DNA from: a virus | Strand: one strand, 5' to 3' | Virus record (IMG/VR): IMGVR_UViG_3300047319_000914 | Span: 1 to 45,317 of that record | DNA: 45,317 nucleotides | Part shown: positions 1 through 7,755 of the stretch, in pieces | Layout of the letters: each line of letters opens with the position of its first letter | How positions within the stretch are numbered: position 1 is the stretch's first letter | Position numbers and translations under genes: made by a program | The notes under the pieces: model-generated | Told to the model about the DNA's origin: nothing | What the model saw: the letters and a program-made list of their open reading frames with translations, nothing else | Databases searched by the model: none

Positions 1-260
1 AGTTCGTACTTCACTTCTTCCTCGCTGAGCCCCACACTCAGCAAGAACCGGATCTGGCCCTCCATGCCCTCGTTGTTGATCGAGGAGGCCGACCGTTCGC
101 CGGCCGCGATGTGCTCTTCCTGCTCATCCTCGCCCTCCAGCGTGTTGAGCATCTCGAGCCGGCCCTCTTGAACCATGTCATGCACGGCGTCGTCCAGGCT
201 GTCGTCGGGGCAAGCTTCATCTTTTGCGGCGACGAGCAACCTTTGCACTGTCTCTTCCAT
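1..260 (-). CDS. Hypothetical acidic protein, 3' end outside window
   Basis: Reading frame from an ATG at 260 that runs off the left edge (about 86 codons seen). The start has a GGAAG ribosome site a few bases upstream. The protein is rich in Asp and Glu and contains LSVGLSEEEVKY near the visible end. It overlaps the end of the upstream gene by 44 bases. I do not recognise the family. The ATG is chosen because the frame after it is acidic and ordered like its neighbours, whereas other frames are Arg/Ser-rich shadows. Confidence 0.6.
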   Translation of the reverse strand, partial: MEETVQRLLVAAKDEACPDDSLDDAVHDMVQEGRLEMLNTLEGEDEQEEHIAAGERSASSINNEGMEGQIRFLLSVGLSEEEVKYE

Positions 261-543
261 GGTCTTCCTTTCTATCGATGTTTTCGGAAACCTTTGGGTC
301 GAAGTCCATCAGCTTCCATTCGTGGTACAGGGCGATTTCGTCTTCGGTGGCGATGCTGGTGATTTGCTCATCTGAGCACCACCACGCCGCTCCCTGATTG
401 GTTGAGTGACAAAGGTATCGTGGCCCTCTGCCAAACTCATCGTCCTTGGTCTTTGTGATGCGGCACATACCTGGGCAGCACGACGAAACGACGTCGATGA
501 ACACTAGGTCGCCGACCTTTGGTTTGCGTTTACGTTTGGCCAA
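217..543 (-). CDS. Hypothetical protein, TTG start
   Basis: 108 residues. The start is a TTG lying inside the last codons of the upstream gene (GAGAAG ribosome-like site just before it), giving MAKRKRKPKVGDLVF. This N-terminus, basic and then KVGDLVFIDVV, resembles small beta-barrel proteins that begin with a KxGDxV turn. A CCPGMC stretch and two further Cys occur in the middle. No family recognised. The 14-base overlap with its upstream neighbour suggests translational coupling. Confidence 0.6.
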   Translation of the reverse strand: MAKRKRKPKVGDLVFIDVVSSCCPGMCRITKTKDDEFGRGPRYLCHSTNQGAAWWCSDEQITSIATEDEIALYHEWKLMDFDPKVSENIDRKEDHGRDSAKVARRRKR

Positions 544-973
544 GGTACTTCTCCAAGAAGATCCGGTACTCCTGTCGCCTCTCTTCGTTGGGGCAGGTGT
601 ACCCAACGATCCGTTCGTAGTCGTCCTTCTCCATCCACTCGGGCTTGTGGTCACCCGTGTAGAAGCTGACGTGAGCCCGGATGTGGTCGAGCAGGTCGCA
701 CCGACCGTTGGGGTTTTCCTGCTCGGTGCCGCTCCGGTGCAGGTCGTACCGGCCCTCGTAGGTCTCCCCGTCCTCGAAGGTGACCCTGAAGTCGGTCTTG
801 TCGTAGCCCAAAGACGGACCGTGGTAGGCCATCGTCCGTAGATAGCCGTTCACTTCTTCGTAAGACTTGAACTTCACCGACTCCGCGGTCTTGTTCGTTC
901 GTTGGAACCATTCGTTCTCGGACCAGAGAATCTCGATGACCTTCACAGACACTTTCGCGTCAAGCGTTTGCAT
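530..973 (-). CDS. Hypothetical protein, LPD25-like
   Basis: 147 residues from ATG 973, which overlaps the upstream stop. The central part, FEDGETYEGRYDLHR followed about 15 residues later by LLDHIRAHVSFYTG, is reminiscent of the large polyvalent protein-associated domain 25 found in phage and mobile-element proteins. That family link is from memory and unproven. The C-terminal third contains a DDYERIVGY-type helix. Role unknown; the context is a dense early-type operon of small genes. Confidence 0.65.
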   Translation of the reverse strand: MQTLDAKVSVKVIEILWSENEWFQRTNKTAESVKFKSYEEVNGYLRTMAYHGPSLGYDKTDFRVTFEDGETYEGRYDLHRSGTEQENPNGRCDLLDHIRAHVSFYTGDHKPEWMEKDDYERIVGYTCPNEERRQEYRIFLEKYLGQT

Positions 974-1262
974 GAGTCTCCTTTGTCAGTTCTCTAAAAG
1001 GCCCTTCTGTACCGGGGGAACAGAAACTGTGGCGTAGTTTCTCAAACTGGTTTGGCGGTGGCTTGCTTTGGTTGTAAGGGCACACCCAGCCAGGATACTG
1101 CTCGAACAATGCGGTCCAGGCCGCGTCGCAAAACTTCTCGCACGAGCCATCTTCGCCGCTCCCCACGATGGGTTCAGCTTCAAAGATAACTACCACAACC
1201 TCTTTTAGCGGCGGCTTAAAGTGATAGTTCTCGCGTCGGAACGTCTGTGCCCAGAGACTCAT
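960..1262 (-). CDS. Hypothetical protein
   Basis: 100 residues. The ATG at 1262 overlaps the stop of the upstream gene as ATGA. A beta-strand-like VVVVIFEAEP segment is followed by GSCEKFCDAAW and an aromatic-rich WVCPY region with four Cys in total. No family recognised. Likely translated by coupling with 1259-1423. Confidence 0.6.
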   Translation of the reverse strand: MSLWAQTFRRENYHFKPPLKEVVVVIFEAEPIVGSGEDGSCEKFCDAAWTALFEQYPGWVCPYNQSKPPPNQFEKLRHSFCSPGTEGPFRELTKETHANA

Positions 1263-1423
1263 CGTGCCGCCTCCAGAATTGCCGTTGCCAGGTTCGCCTG
1301 TTCTGCCGCAACTCCCATCAGCACCGTGCCACGCGGCAACGCTTGCACCTTGGCTCGCACGCGGCAGGCCCAGGTGAAGTTGGGTCGTTTGGTCGTCAAC
1401 AGAGATTCACTTCTGATTGTCAT
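1259..1423 (-). CDS. Hypothetical small protein
   Basis: 54 residues. The start at ATG 1423 (MTIRSESLL) is preferred over the longer upstream frame because AAGGAGA lies 10 bases before it. Basic middle region, Ala-rich amphipathic C-terminus (EQANLATAILEA). Its stop overlaps the next start. Function unknown. Confidence 0.55.
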   Translation of the reverse strand: MTIRSESLLTTKRPNFTWACRVRAKVQALPRGTVLMGVAAEQANLATAILEAAR

Positions 1424-1460
1424 GAGCGGATTCTCCTTTGAAAACTGGGCCGAAGGCCCC

Positions 1461-1892
1461 TTACCCGTAAACCACTTCTCCAAACAAGCAGCACTGCAAC
1501 CACACGTCGCTCGTGCAGGCGTCGTCGTTCTCAGTCACGAAGTCGTTCCAGTGGTGGAGATACTTCTCCTGCATGACCTGGAAGCCACGCTGCATGGCTG
1601 CTCGGTCCAGAATGAACTCCTTGCTGTCCTCGTCATCCGACGAGGGATCTGTGATAACCAGACTACAGCCCTCTACGAACGGAATGAGGTACAGGGGACA
1701 GTAGCCACCTTCGATGTAGAACTGACCGCCGGCCCTGAAGTCCTTGCTCTTGTGGGGGCCAAAGCGGCGGTCCTTGATGAAGTACCAGTAATTGCTCCCT
1801 CCCTCGAAGGCACCCACCAGCAGATCCCTGGCACGTTCCTCGGTAACGGTGACGGTGGTCTTGATTTCGCACAGCGGCTTCGCCGAGTTCAT
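1461..1892 (-). CDS. Hypothetical protein
   Basis: 143 residues from ATG 1892 with GAGGA upstream; the longer in-frame extension lacks a ribosome site. Contains an aromatic block NYWYFIKDRRFGP, an FYIEGGYCPLYLIPF strand region and an acidic DPSSDDEDSKEF loop. Overlaps the upstream gene by four bases (ATGA). No family recognised. Confidence 0.65.
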   Translation of the reverse strand: MNSAKPLCEIKTTVTVTEERARDLLVGAFEGGSNYWYFIKDRRFGPHKSKDFRAGGQFYIEGGYCPLYLIPFVEGCSLVITDPSSDDEDSKEFILDRAAMQRGFQVMQEKYLHHWNDFVTENDDACTSDVWLQCCLFGEVVYG

Positions 1893-2104
1893 GCGTGTCC
1901 TCGTGTTAGATTGATGAGGTCGTTTTCCTTGAACACTCCACGTTCTCCGTCGTCCCACTGGACGCTCACGTTGTCCAGGCCTGGGTTTGGCCATCGTGTG
2001 ATGCTGTAAATCTCCCCTTTCTTGTCTTTTAGTTGCATGATGGCCCCGATCTTCCTGCAAAACTCGAGGTTCAGGCAAACGCGGTCTTCAAGTTCGTGCT
2101 TCAT
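1889..2104 (-). CDS. Hypothetical protein, small beta-barrel type
   Basis: 71 residues. Starts MKHELEDRVCLN and continues with GAIMQLKDKKGEIYSI and VQWDDGERGVF, a pattern of short strands and Gly turns that resembles small SH3-like barrels. Overlaps both neighbours by a few bases. Function unknown. Confidence 0.6.
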   Translation of the reverse strand: MKHELEDRVCLNLEFCRKIGAIMQLKDKKGEIYSITRWPNPGLDNVSVQWDDGERGVFKENDLINLTRGHA

Positions 2105-2306
2105 GTCTTCCCTCCGCAGACCTCGTGAGGTTTACCAACGTCCTCAGCAGGGAAGAGTCCAGTCCGTCGCCGAACGGCGTCCCGTGCTTTCTGAGGAACC
2201 GTTTGAGACAGACCCGTTTACGAGCTTCGATGATGTCCCGAACTACTCGGGGCGGTGCGTCCCGCTCTCGAAACTCACGCACCGATATGTTGAACGTTGC
2301 GGCCAT
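2088..2306 (-). CDS. Hypothetical basic protein
   Basis: 72 residues, ATG 2306. Highly charged and mostly helical in appearance (VREFRERDAPPRVVRDIIEARKR broken by Pro). The net positive charge would allow nucleic-acid contact, but no motif confirms that. Overlaps the upstream gene end by 32 bases. Confidence 0.55.
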   Translation of the reverse strand: MAATFNISVREFRERDAPPRVVRDIIEARKRVCLKRFLRKHGTPFGDGLDSSLLRTLVNLTRSAEGRHEART

Positions 2307-2760
2307 ACTCCTCCTGTAAGTCGGGGTTAATGCGGCAGGCCCGCTCGATCTTCCACGTCAGACCCTGGATGGTGTGGTCGTAGCCCTTCATGATGTTGGG
2401 GCCATGACCACGGCGACGTGCTTCGTACTGTTCACGCTCTACTTGACAAAGACGTTCGGTTAGAAGCTTGACGTGCAACGGCGTGGGGTTTTCACCATAG
2501 TCGTCGGCGTAGCAGTCCACCTTCACGTACTCAACCGTCCAGCCCTTGTAGATGGCGACCCAATGCTCACACTTGACGCCATAGTCGGCGTACCACGTTC
2601 GGCAGAACTCTGCGTCGAACACTGTCGTTCCTAAGCAATCGTCCCGCCAACAGCGTTTCGGGTCCAGGTCGCCGTAGTCCTGGATGAAGACCAGCGTCCC
2701 GTTCTGCTCCGGGTACATTGGGTTGTCGATGATGCGGCGGTAGACGCGGTATGCGTTCAT
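2275..2760 (-). CDS. Hypothetical protein
   Basis: 161 residues from ATG 2760 (MNAYRVYRRI), which has AAGGAGG six bases upstream; an in-frame upstream ATG at 2793 lies inside the previous gene and has no site. Rich in Tyr, Trp and Asp (YADYGVKCEHWVAIYKGW). The C-terminal half is a long charged helix (VEREQYEARRRG). No family recognised. Confidence 0.65.
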   Translation of the reverse strand: MNAYRVYRRIIDNPMYPEQNGTLVFIQDYGDLDPKRCWRDDCLGTTVFDAEFCRTWYADYGVKCEHWVAIYKGWTVEYVKVDCYADDYGENPTPLHVKLLTERLCQVEREQYEARRRGHGPNIMKGYDHTIQGLTWKIERACRINPDLQEEYGRNVQHIGA

Positions 2761-2999
2761 AAGCCTCCTTCGTCGGCTAGTGTGACCATGCACGCCACCC
2801 AGGAGTCGCGGTTGAAGGACTCCTCGCGGTTTCGCCAGCAGTGTCGAACCCGTCCAAGAAAAATCGAGTGCAGCGGATAGTAGTAGGCGTCTGGAAACTG
2901 CTCCTCAAACAGTTCCGCGGCCTTTTCAGGCGTCTCGGCGTATTGAACCCACCCGGCCGGGCGAGATGGGCCGGCGTGCCTCCAGACAAGAATCGTCAT
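2757..2999 (-). CDS. Hypothetical protein
   Basis: 80 residues. Contains VQYAETPEKAAELFEEQFPDA, a helix-strand layout often seen in small phage proteins that modify or bind a partner, followed by a Cys-containing tail. Stop overlaps the next start. Function unknown. Confidence 0.6.
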   Translation of the reverse strand: MTILVWRHAGPSRPAGWVQYAETPEKAAELFEEQFPDAYYYPLHSIFLGRVRHCWRNREESFNRDSWVACMVTLADEGGL

Positions 3000-3013
3000 T
3001 AGTCGCTTCGCTC

Positions 3014-3199
3014 CTATTCGGCGTCGGGTGCCAGGCCGTTCTCATCCAGGATGTTGAAGACGTCCTCAACAAAGTCCGCTCCGGACACTTCCTTGTCGCG
3101 GACCCAGTCTTTACCGTTGTCGGCGAGAAACATGCGGGCTCTGATGAACGACACGATGCCCTCTAGCTGCTGCCGCGTAAGGTCTGTTGTTTGTTTCAT
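3014..3199 (-). CDS. Hypothetical protein
   Basis: 61 residues from ATG 3199, overlapping the upstream stop by four bases. Helical and acidic: LTRQQLEGIVSFIRARMF then DFVEDVFNILDENGL. No family recognised. Confidence 0.55.
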   Translation of the reverse strand: MKQTTDLTRQQLEGIVSFIRARMFLADNGKDWVRDKEVSGADFVEDVFNILDENGLAPDAE

Positions 3200-3420
3200 A
3201 GCCGCTTCCCTCCTACTGCAACGATGTTCTCTGCATCAGCGACACCAGGCGTCCCATGAGGCCCTCCGAGGTTCAGCACCCAACCTCCGTGCGAGGACCG
3301 CATGACGACACGACCTGTCCTTTCCTGCCAATCGTGACTGCCGTCCATATTGAGCCCGGCAGGTACGCGGATGGTGACTCTCGAACCCACCTTGATGGTG
3401 CTAAGTAGAGACTTGCTCAC
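3196..3420 (-). CDS. Hypothetical small beta protein, GTG start
   Basis: 74 residues. GTG 3420 is chosen because GGAGG lies eight bases upstream; the upstream ATG has no site. The sequence VGSRVTIRVPAGLN followed by RTGRVVMRSSHGGWVLNLGG looks like a KOW/SH3-type barrel. The start lies inside the end of the upstream gene. Confidence 0.6.
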   Translation of the reverse strand: MSKSLLSTIKVGSRVTIRVPAGLNMDGSHDWQERTGRVVMRSSHGGWVLNLGGPHGTPGVADAENIVAVGGKRL

Positions 3421-4090
3421 TGGTTGCCTCCATGTGTTGTTCCACGGCAGCAGCAATTTGGGGATAGCCGTTGTGCCGAAGGGTGGCGAGCACGGTTTCC
3501 AGCGTCATTTCCCCGGCCTGAATGGTGTTGACGTTGCTCTGAACCATCCAGCACTCAAAGGGATTGAGGGGTCCGAACGTGGTTTTCGCCAGGTACTCCT
3601 GGTGCCACTGTTTGATCGTGGGGATGACACGTTCGTTCAGGAACTGCTCGCTGGTGAAGGCTTCCTCTCCCCTCGCTACGCGATACCGGTTGATCTCTGC
3701 ACGGGTGGTCTCTCGTGCCGTCTCGTCGAAGTACTCGAGGATGGCCCAGTTGCAGTCTTCCTCGAACTCCCACACATAGGCCACTCCCGCGTCTTCCTCA
3801 ACGAAGAACGCCGGCTCTCCCCCAAGCCCCTCATGACCGAAAGGCAAATCGGCCGGCGGCTTCTGGGTCACCAACAGATAGCCACCGTGGCCAGCCGTGC
3901 CGACGTACCAGGCCGGTCCCCACTTCGTCTCGATCTTCTTACTCTGTTGCCACCTTCCCCACCCGACCATGCTGCTCGCGGCCAGGGCTCGCGGATTCAG
4001 CAGCTTCTTGTCCTCGTTGAAGCGAAGGGTGACCTTGGTGGCCTTGCCGTTCTCGGTGTTGTAACCATGGACACGTAGAATGCGGTTCAT
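3401..4090 (-). CDS. DUF7007-like protein
   Basis: 229 residues. The segment WGPAWYVGTAGHGGYLLVTQ with a later FFVEEDAGVAYVWEFEEDCNW resembles the DUF7007 domain found in phage and plasmid proteins, in which a His-Gly-Gly loop precedes an acidic, aromatic region. The identification is by recall of the pattern. The C-terminal third is helical (FLNERVIPTIKQWHQEYL, then a helix ending in EQHMEA). Function of the family is unknown to me. Confidence 0.6.
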   Translation of the reverse strand: MNRILRVHGYNTENGKATKVTLRFNEDKKLLNPRALAASSMVGWGRWQQSKKIETKWGPAWYVGTAGHGGYLLVTQKPPADLPFGHEGLGGEPAFFVEEDAGVAYVWEFEEDCNWAILEYFDETARETTRAEINRYRVARGEEAFTSEQFLNERVIPTIKQWHQEYLAKTTFGPLNPFECWMVQSNVNTIQAGEMTLETVLATLRHNGYPQIAAAVEQHMEATSEQVST

Positions 4091-4107
4091 TGCGAGGCCC
4101 CTTTATT

Positions 4108-4692
4108 TCATGCTGACGCTTTAGCGTCACCTGGAACGTAGTTTTCGACGTGAATGAAGTCGGTCTTGATCTGACGACACTTCCCCTTCCACATCACCTT
4201 GCGACGCCGACTCGTCTTCATGTCCTCCATGCCGTCGAAGTCCGACCCCTCATAGCGGTCGAGGTACTTATCAACCTCGATCTTGGGGGGAGCGTTGGGC
4301 TTGGTGCCGTCGAAGTACACATCGATGGACGAGCCCATCGAATATGAATGCGACCGCACCCAGAACTTGACGCCGGGGAACTTACGGGCCAGCTTCTCCC
4401 GTAGCAGCTTCGCGAGGTTGACCGTGCTGAGGTAGCCCCAGTCGTCGTTGGCCTTGTCCGTGTAGACACGGGCGAAGTGAGCCCGGATAAGCTCGGACTC
4501 GTCGTCCTGCTTGGTTTCTTCCAGGCGGTCGGCCAGTGCCAACCAGGCCCCCTCGTCCTCGATGTTGTCCAGTGCCGGCTCAAGGAGCAGTTGCTCGGTG
4601 ATGTCCGGCTCGAACTCCAGGTACTCCTTGAAGGCCGTGGGCGGGTCGAGTCTCTCGTACAGTACGTGATAGATGAACCAGAACTTGTCCAT
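4108..4692 (-). CDS. Protein with repeat-companion-like and LPD29-like regions
   Basis: 194 residues. Residues about 45-70 read DEGAWLALADRLEE then ESELIRAHF, close to the TIGR02996 repeat-companion pattern (ALADWLEE...AELIR) that is abundant in Gemmata-type planctomycetes. Residues about 95-155 read RKFPGVKFWVRSHSYSMG, then SIDVYFDG and FDGMEDM, the hallmark order of the large polyvalent protein-associated domain 29 (LPD29). Both calls rest on visible motifs only. The combination fits a phage of a planctomycete. Function unknown. Confidence 0.65.
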   Translation of the reverse strand: MDKFWFIYHVLYERLDPPTAFKEYLEFEPDITEQLLLEPALDNIEDEGAWLALADRLEETKQDDESELIRAHFARVYTDKANDDWGYLSTVNLAKLLREKLARKFPGVKFWVRSHSYSMGSSIDVYFDGTKPNAPPKIEVDKYLDRYEGSDFDGMEDMKTSRRRKVMWKGKCRQIKTDFIHVENYVPGDAKASA

Positions 4693-4705
4693 GAGCTTGC
4701 TCCCG

Positions 4706-4888
4706 TTACATGTTCAGATCAACTTTTGTGACCAGGCAGCCGTTGACGACTGTCTCTTTGTCGTTGAGATACTGCCACTCCTGTGGACGCTCGCCAGTGG
4801 ACTGGTGGAAAGCTCCCACCGGACCAGCACAGGTGCGGAAGGTGGAAAATCGGCCGCGGTACTCCACTTGAAACCACGTTGGACTCAT
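4706..4888 (-). CDS. Hypothetical protein
   Basis: 60 residues from ATG 4888. Begins MSPTWFQVEYRGRF and has an aromatic, polar composition with two Cys. Small single-domain protein of unknown role between an LPD29-like gene and a Gp88-like gene. Confidence 0.55.
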   Translation of the reverse strand: MSPTWFQVEYRGRFSTFRTCAGPVGAFHQSTGERPQEWQYLNDKETVVNGCLVTKVDLNM

Positions 4889-4900
4889 TGGGTACTCCCA

Positions 4901-5665
4901 TTAGACCGTTGTGAGGGCCACCCGACGCTTGTCGGCCATCTTCCCGTAGCCCCATTCACCCTGGGCACGAAGAGCCGAGATAGCTTTCGCCGCCTCGCTC
5001 CCCGCCGGCTGGGGTCCATGAATCAAGAGACCGAAGTCCGGCCCGTGCTTCATGGCGTGGGTGTCATCGTGGTCCAAGACCAGGCCGTTGGCCTCGGCCT
5101 CACTCAGCACCACAATCGCCGACCGCAAGTGGTACTCGTCGATCAGGTGGTCGTCCTTTCCACCACGGCTCGCGGTGGGAACAAAGTTGGTAACCAGACC
5201 AGGCGAGTGTCCGTCGCCCACTTCCACCAAGCGGGCCACCCAGAACTTGAGGGCCTTCGTGTAGAAGTAGAACAGACGCTCGGACTCCGTCTTCGCGACC
5301 TCCAACCACGCATCGAAGTACGACTGGCTGAAGAAGTCGCCACTGACGTGCGGCCTCACAATCTTGGCCTTGCCCGGAAGGCTCGCAAGGATGAGTTTGG
5401 TCATGCCCTGACGACTCAGGCCCTTCAGGGCCTCATAGTTGCCCCAGCGGGACTCGCGGACGTTTGGATACAGAGCCTCTTGGCTCGCCGAGAAACACCG
5501 GAACGTCGTGTGGCGTCCATCCTTGATCTTGCCCGTCGCCCGGTCCGATTTGCTCAGACATTGCTTCGCAAAGGGGCAGGAGTAACCGGCCGGTAGACTG
5601 AGGGTGAAGACGTCCTTGCTGAGCTTGGCATTGTTGTTGCCAAACCGAAGAAGTTTCCGTACCAT
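4901..5665 (-). CDS. Gp88-family phage protein
   Basis: 254 residues. The order LSLPAGYSCPFAKQCLSK (about residues 27-44), then FRCFSASQEALYPNVR, RW-N and PHVSGDFFSQSYFDAW matches the Gp88 family seen in mycobacteriophages and many other phages, whose molecular function is not established. The two Cys of CPFAKQC and the Cys of FRCF could bind metal. ATG 5665 (MVRKLLRFGN) is taken as start because GAGGAG lies 12 bases upstream; a second ATG at 5686 overlaps that site. Confidence 0.75.
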   Translation of the reverse strand: MVRKLLRFGNNNAKLSKDVFTLSLPAGYSCPFAKQCLSKSDRATGKIKDGRHTTFRCFSASQEALYPNVRESRWGNYEALKGLSRQGMTKLILASLPGKAKIVRPHVSGDFFSQSYFDAWLEVAKTESERLFYFYTKALKFWVARLVEVGDGHSPGLVTNFVPTASRGGKDDHLIDEYHLRSAIVVLSEAEANGLVLDHDDTHAMKHGPDFGLLIHGPQPAGSEAAKAISALRAQGEWGYGKMADKRRVALTTV

Positions 5666-5711
5666 AGGCGTGTTCTGACTCCTCATTCAAAATGGGTTTG
5701 GGGGTCGAACA

Positions 5712-5743
5712 GGGGGCGGGACGCTGCGAACGTCACCGCCCCC
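5712..5743 (-). terminator. Long GC hairpin, possible terminator or attenuator
   Basis: On the minus strand GGGGGCGG and CCGCCCCC form a perfect 8-bp stem, with an inner GACG/CGTC helix and a 7-base loop. It lies between the acetyltransferase gene and the Gp88-like gene. Only TGTT follows, so it is not a textbook Rho-independent terminator; it could also stabilise or separate mRNA segments. Confidence 0.45.
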
Positions 5744-5757
5744 ACTTGCTTTCCTGC

Positions 5758-6300
5758 TTAGTCCAGGTGGACCTCGTCCAGATCCTCAACCTCTTCCGCC
5801 GTCGAGTTGGCCATACGAAACACGAACCGATACATGTCGTCGTCGTTCTCGTCGGCCCGACGTAGCGTGCTTACCGCCTGCATGCCTACGGCCTTGAAGA
5901 AGTGCTGAGCATCGAGCAGACGTTCGTTGACGTCGATACACACACGAGTCCGACGGTGACTGGACAGCTTGCTGATGAGCTTGTCCATCATTTGACGGCC
6001 GACGCCCTTCCTACGGAACTCACTGTCCACGGTCACACGGAGCAACTCGAGCTTGTGCTTGTGCAACTCGTAGATCATGAAGCCCAGCACCTTGCCCTCC
6101 GGGCCGTGCATGCCACCAATTGCCTCAGCAACCATGCCGATGGTGTTGCGTTGACGGAGAGCGTGGAGGAAGCGTTCCTCATTCCACTGAGTGGGCAGAG
6201 CCGCCGCGGTTTCCATTTGCAGAACCTCGGGCATGTCGCGGCGGATCATCCAGCGGATGTGGACCTTGAGTTCCTGCTTCAGCATCGATGTACGTACCAT
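5758..6300 (-). CDS. GNAT-family N-acetyltransferase
   Basis: 180 residues. The acetyl-CoA binding signature is present as VDSEFRRKGVGRQMM (R-x-x-G-x-G, about residues 97-111), preceded by the strand ELLRVTV and followed by VCIDVNERLLDAQHFFKAVGM, the usual motif B region. The architecture resembles RimI-type protein acetyltransferases. The start at ATG 6300 has AAGGAG eight bases upstream. The substrate is unknown; phage GNAT proteins may modify host proteins or phage factors. The C-terminal tail is acidic (EEVEDLDEVHLD). Confidence 0.8.
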   Translation of the reverse strand: MVRTSMLKQELKVHIRWMIRRDMPEVLQMETAAALPTQWNEERFLHALRQRNTIGMVAEAIGGMHGPEGKVLGFMIYELHKHKLELLRVTVDSEFRRKGVGRQMMDKLISKLSSHRRTRVCIDVNERLLDAQHFFKAVGMQAVSTLRRADENDDDMYRFVFRMANSTAEEVEDLDEVHLD

Positions 6301-6376
6301 GAGCCTTCTCCTTGGCCTTTGGCCAGGTTCGGTGTGGGAACGGGTTATGTTTGGGGAACTTGGACGACAGTCCGCG

Positions 6377-6793
6377 TCAGACCACGTACATCCAGTGACA
6401 CTCCACCTTCTTACAGCCAGCGGCTTCATATAGCTCGGCGGCTGCTTCGATAGCGTCGTCGCCAATGGCGTCACTGAGGAGCGACGTGTTCAGTATCGCC
6501 TGATCGAACAACTCCTTGGTGTTGACACCGGGAGGAACGACGTACAGGCCGACAAACCGCTCGTCGGTGGCGAGAACTACCAGCCTGTCCTTACCGGGCC
6601 GTAGGTCGGCCTGACCCCTGACAATACCTTCGTCAATCTCTTGTTCGGTCCACAATGTCTCGTTGCCGTCTTGGCTGAGTCGATAGTAGTCATCGACAGC
6701 AATGACTTCGTAGACCCTACACAGCACGTCACCGACCTTGTACTTCTTGGACTCCTTGCGGTTGCACGGCATGGTTTGTTGGGGGATGTTCAA
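6377..6793 (-). CDS. Hypothetical protein, TTG start
   Basis: 138 residues. TTG at 6793 is favoured because AAGGAGG lies six bases before it, while the in-frame ATG further on has no site. The start is inside the end of the zinc-ribbon gene. Contains KKYKVGDVLCRVYEVIAV, a KVGD-type strand-turn, and QADLRPGKDRLVVLATDE. The C-terminus is helical. No family recognised. Confidence 0.6.
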   Translation of the reverse strand: MNIPQQTMPCNRKESKKYKVGDVLCRVYEVIAVDDYYRLSQDGNETLWTEQEIDEGIVRGQADLRPGKDRLVVLATDERFVGLYVVPPGVNTKELFDQAILNTSLLSDAIGDDAIEAAAELYEAAGCKKVECHWMYVV

Positions 6794-6995
6794 GCTTAAC
6801 CTCCTTATCAGCAGGGAAGACCTCATCGCCGCACGGGACACAGAGACAGTGTTCCTCGCCGTCGATTGTTTGAGACACGGTGCCGTAGTTGCCCACCCAT
6901 TTGTGGCACTCGGGACAAAGGACTTCGTAGATCGGCCAGCCGTAGCTGCCGGGATAGTCGCGTTCAACACCGATTTGCCGTCGCGGCTGTGACAT
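6729..6995 (-). CDS. Small zinc-ribbon-like protein
   Basis: 88 residues. CPECHKWVGNYG and, about 25 residues later, CLCVPCG give two CxxC pairs typical of a zinc ribbon. The start ATG 6995 has GAGGA upstream. The basic N-terminus is SQPRRQIGVERD. It overlaps the next gene by 65 bases, long even for this compact operon. Function unknown. Confidence 0.6.
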   Translation of the reverse strand: MSQPRRQIGVERDYPGSYGWPIYEVLCPECHKWVGNYGTVSQTIDGEEHCLCVPCGDEVFPADKEVKLEHPPTNHAVQPQGVQEVQGR

Positions 6996-7203
6996 GGTCC
7001 TCGCTCCTCTTGCAAAGGTGTTCGACCTTACGCCAATGCTTCGGCCCCCACCGGGTCTTTCGTTCGAGGCAGTACGTCACGACCTTGCGGCCAGGGACTG
7101 ACAGGAACTCATCGATCCATCGGGATGCTCTGTCGTGGTCTTTGGTTCGTACAACCACGTCTTTGTCGTAGTGGTCAGTGGAGTAGCCTTTAATCTCGTA
7201 CAC
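6964..7203 (-). CDS. Hypothetical protein, GTG start
   Basis: 79 residues. GTG 7203 follows AGGAG by six bases; the longer frame has no site. Sequence VYEIKGYSTDHYDKDVVVRT then DRASRWIDEFLSVPGRKV suggests an alpha-beta fold. The C-terminus overlaps the start of the zinc-ribbon gene by 32 bases. Unknown function. Confidence 0.6.
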   Translation of the reverse strand: MYEIKGYSTDHYDKDVVVRTKDHDRASRWIDEFLSVPGRKVVTYCLERKTRWGPKHWRKVEHLCKRSEDHVTAATANRC

Positions 7204-7211
7204 GGCGGCTC

Positions 7212-7577
7212 CTATTCTGGCGTGATGGGTTTCCACTCCGTCGCGAGGGCCACCCCCATATCAAACGCGGCACGCTGGTTATCACTGAAGCCGGCCTTCA
7301 GCCCTTGGGGGTTCGAGGCCATGTAGTTGTCCCAGCCCGTGATGAAGGCGTCGGACTCGTCGTCGTTAAGGCCAAATTCCTTTTCCACGTACTCGAAGAC
7401 CACCGTGCCGTCATCACAAGGCGGGTTGCCGGCTTCGATGTAGAGTGCCCCAAGGGCACAGACTTCACACTTCGTCCCGTCGCCCACCCACACGCCCCGG
7501 ATCGGCTTGTACTTGCCGGTACTGAGGGCCTTGTGAGTCTCCGAAACCAGAAGGTCAAGCTGCGTTTGAAAGGACAT
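7212..7577 (-). CDS. Hypothetical protein with a Cys-rich motif
   Basis: 121 residues. Start at ATG 7577 with AGGAGAG upstream. Begins MSFQTQLDLLVSETHKAL and has GDGTKCEVCALGALYIEAG, a CxxC followed by an ALGAL helix that occurs in several uncharacterised phage proteins. A FGLNDDESDAFITGWDN acidic loop follows. Function unknown. Confidence 0.65.
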   Translation of the reverse strand: MSFQTQLDLLVSETHKALSTGKYKPIRGVWVGDGTKCEVCALGALYIEAGNPPCDDGTVVFEYVEKEFGLNDDESDAFITGWDNYMASNPQGLKAGFSDNQRAAFDMGVALATEWKPITPE

Positions 7578-7590
7578 GTGTCTCTCCTGC

Positions 7591-7716
7591 TTAGCAAGCA
7601 CAGAACCGACTGTTCGCACCAGGATTCGCAAGGTTCGGTTCAATGACCTTGCCAATGCTTCCATCGTTCCAACGGATGAAGACAACGGGTGGACACTCCC
7701 CCGGCAGATGCTCCAT
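7591..7716 (-). CDS. Possible small protein in an apparent gap
   Basis: The 178 bases between two good genes hold one protein-like frame of 41 residues (MEHLPGECPPVVFIRWNDG and on to a FCAC end). VVFIRWNDGSIGKVIEP looks like a strand-turn-strand. No clear ribosome site precedes the ATG, and the same frame is open back to the upstream stop, so the start is uncertain. Confidence 0.35.
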   Translation of the reverse strand: MEHLPGECPPVVFIRWNDGSIGKVIEPNLANPGANSRFCAC

Positions 7717-7755
7717 TCGCGACAGGTGACTTGCCAGCCGCAGTAGTACATGGAT

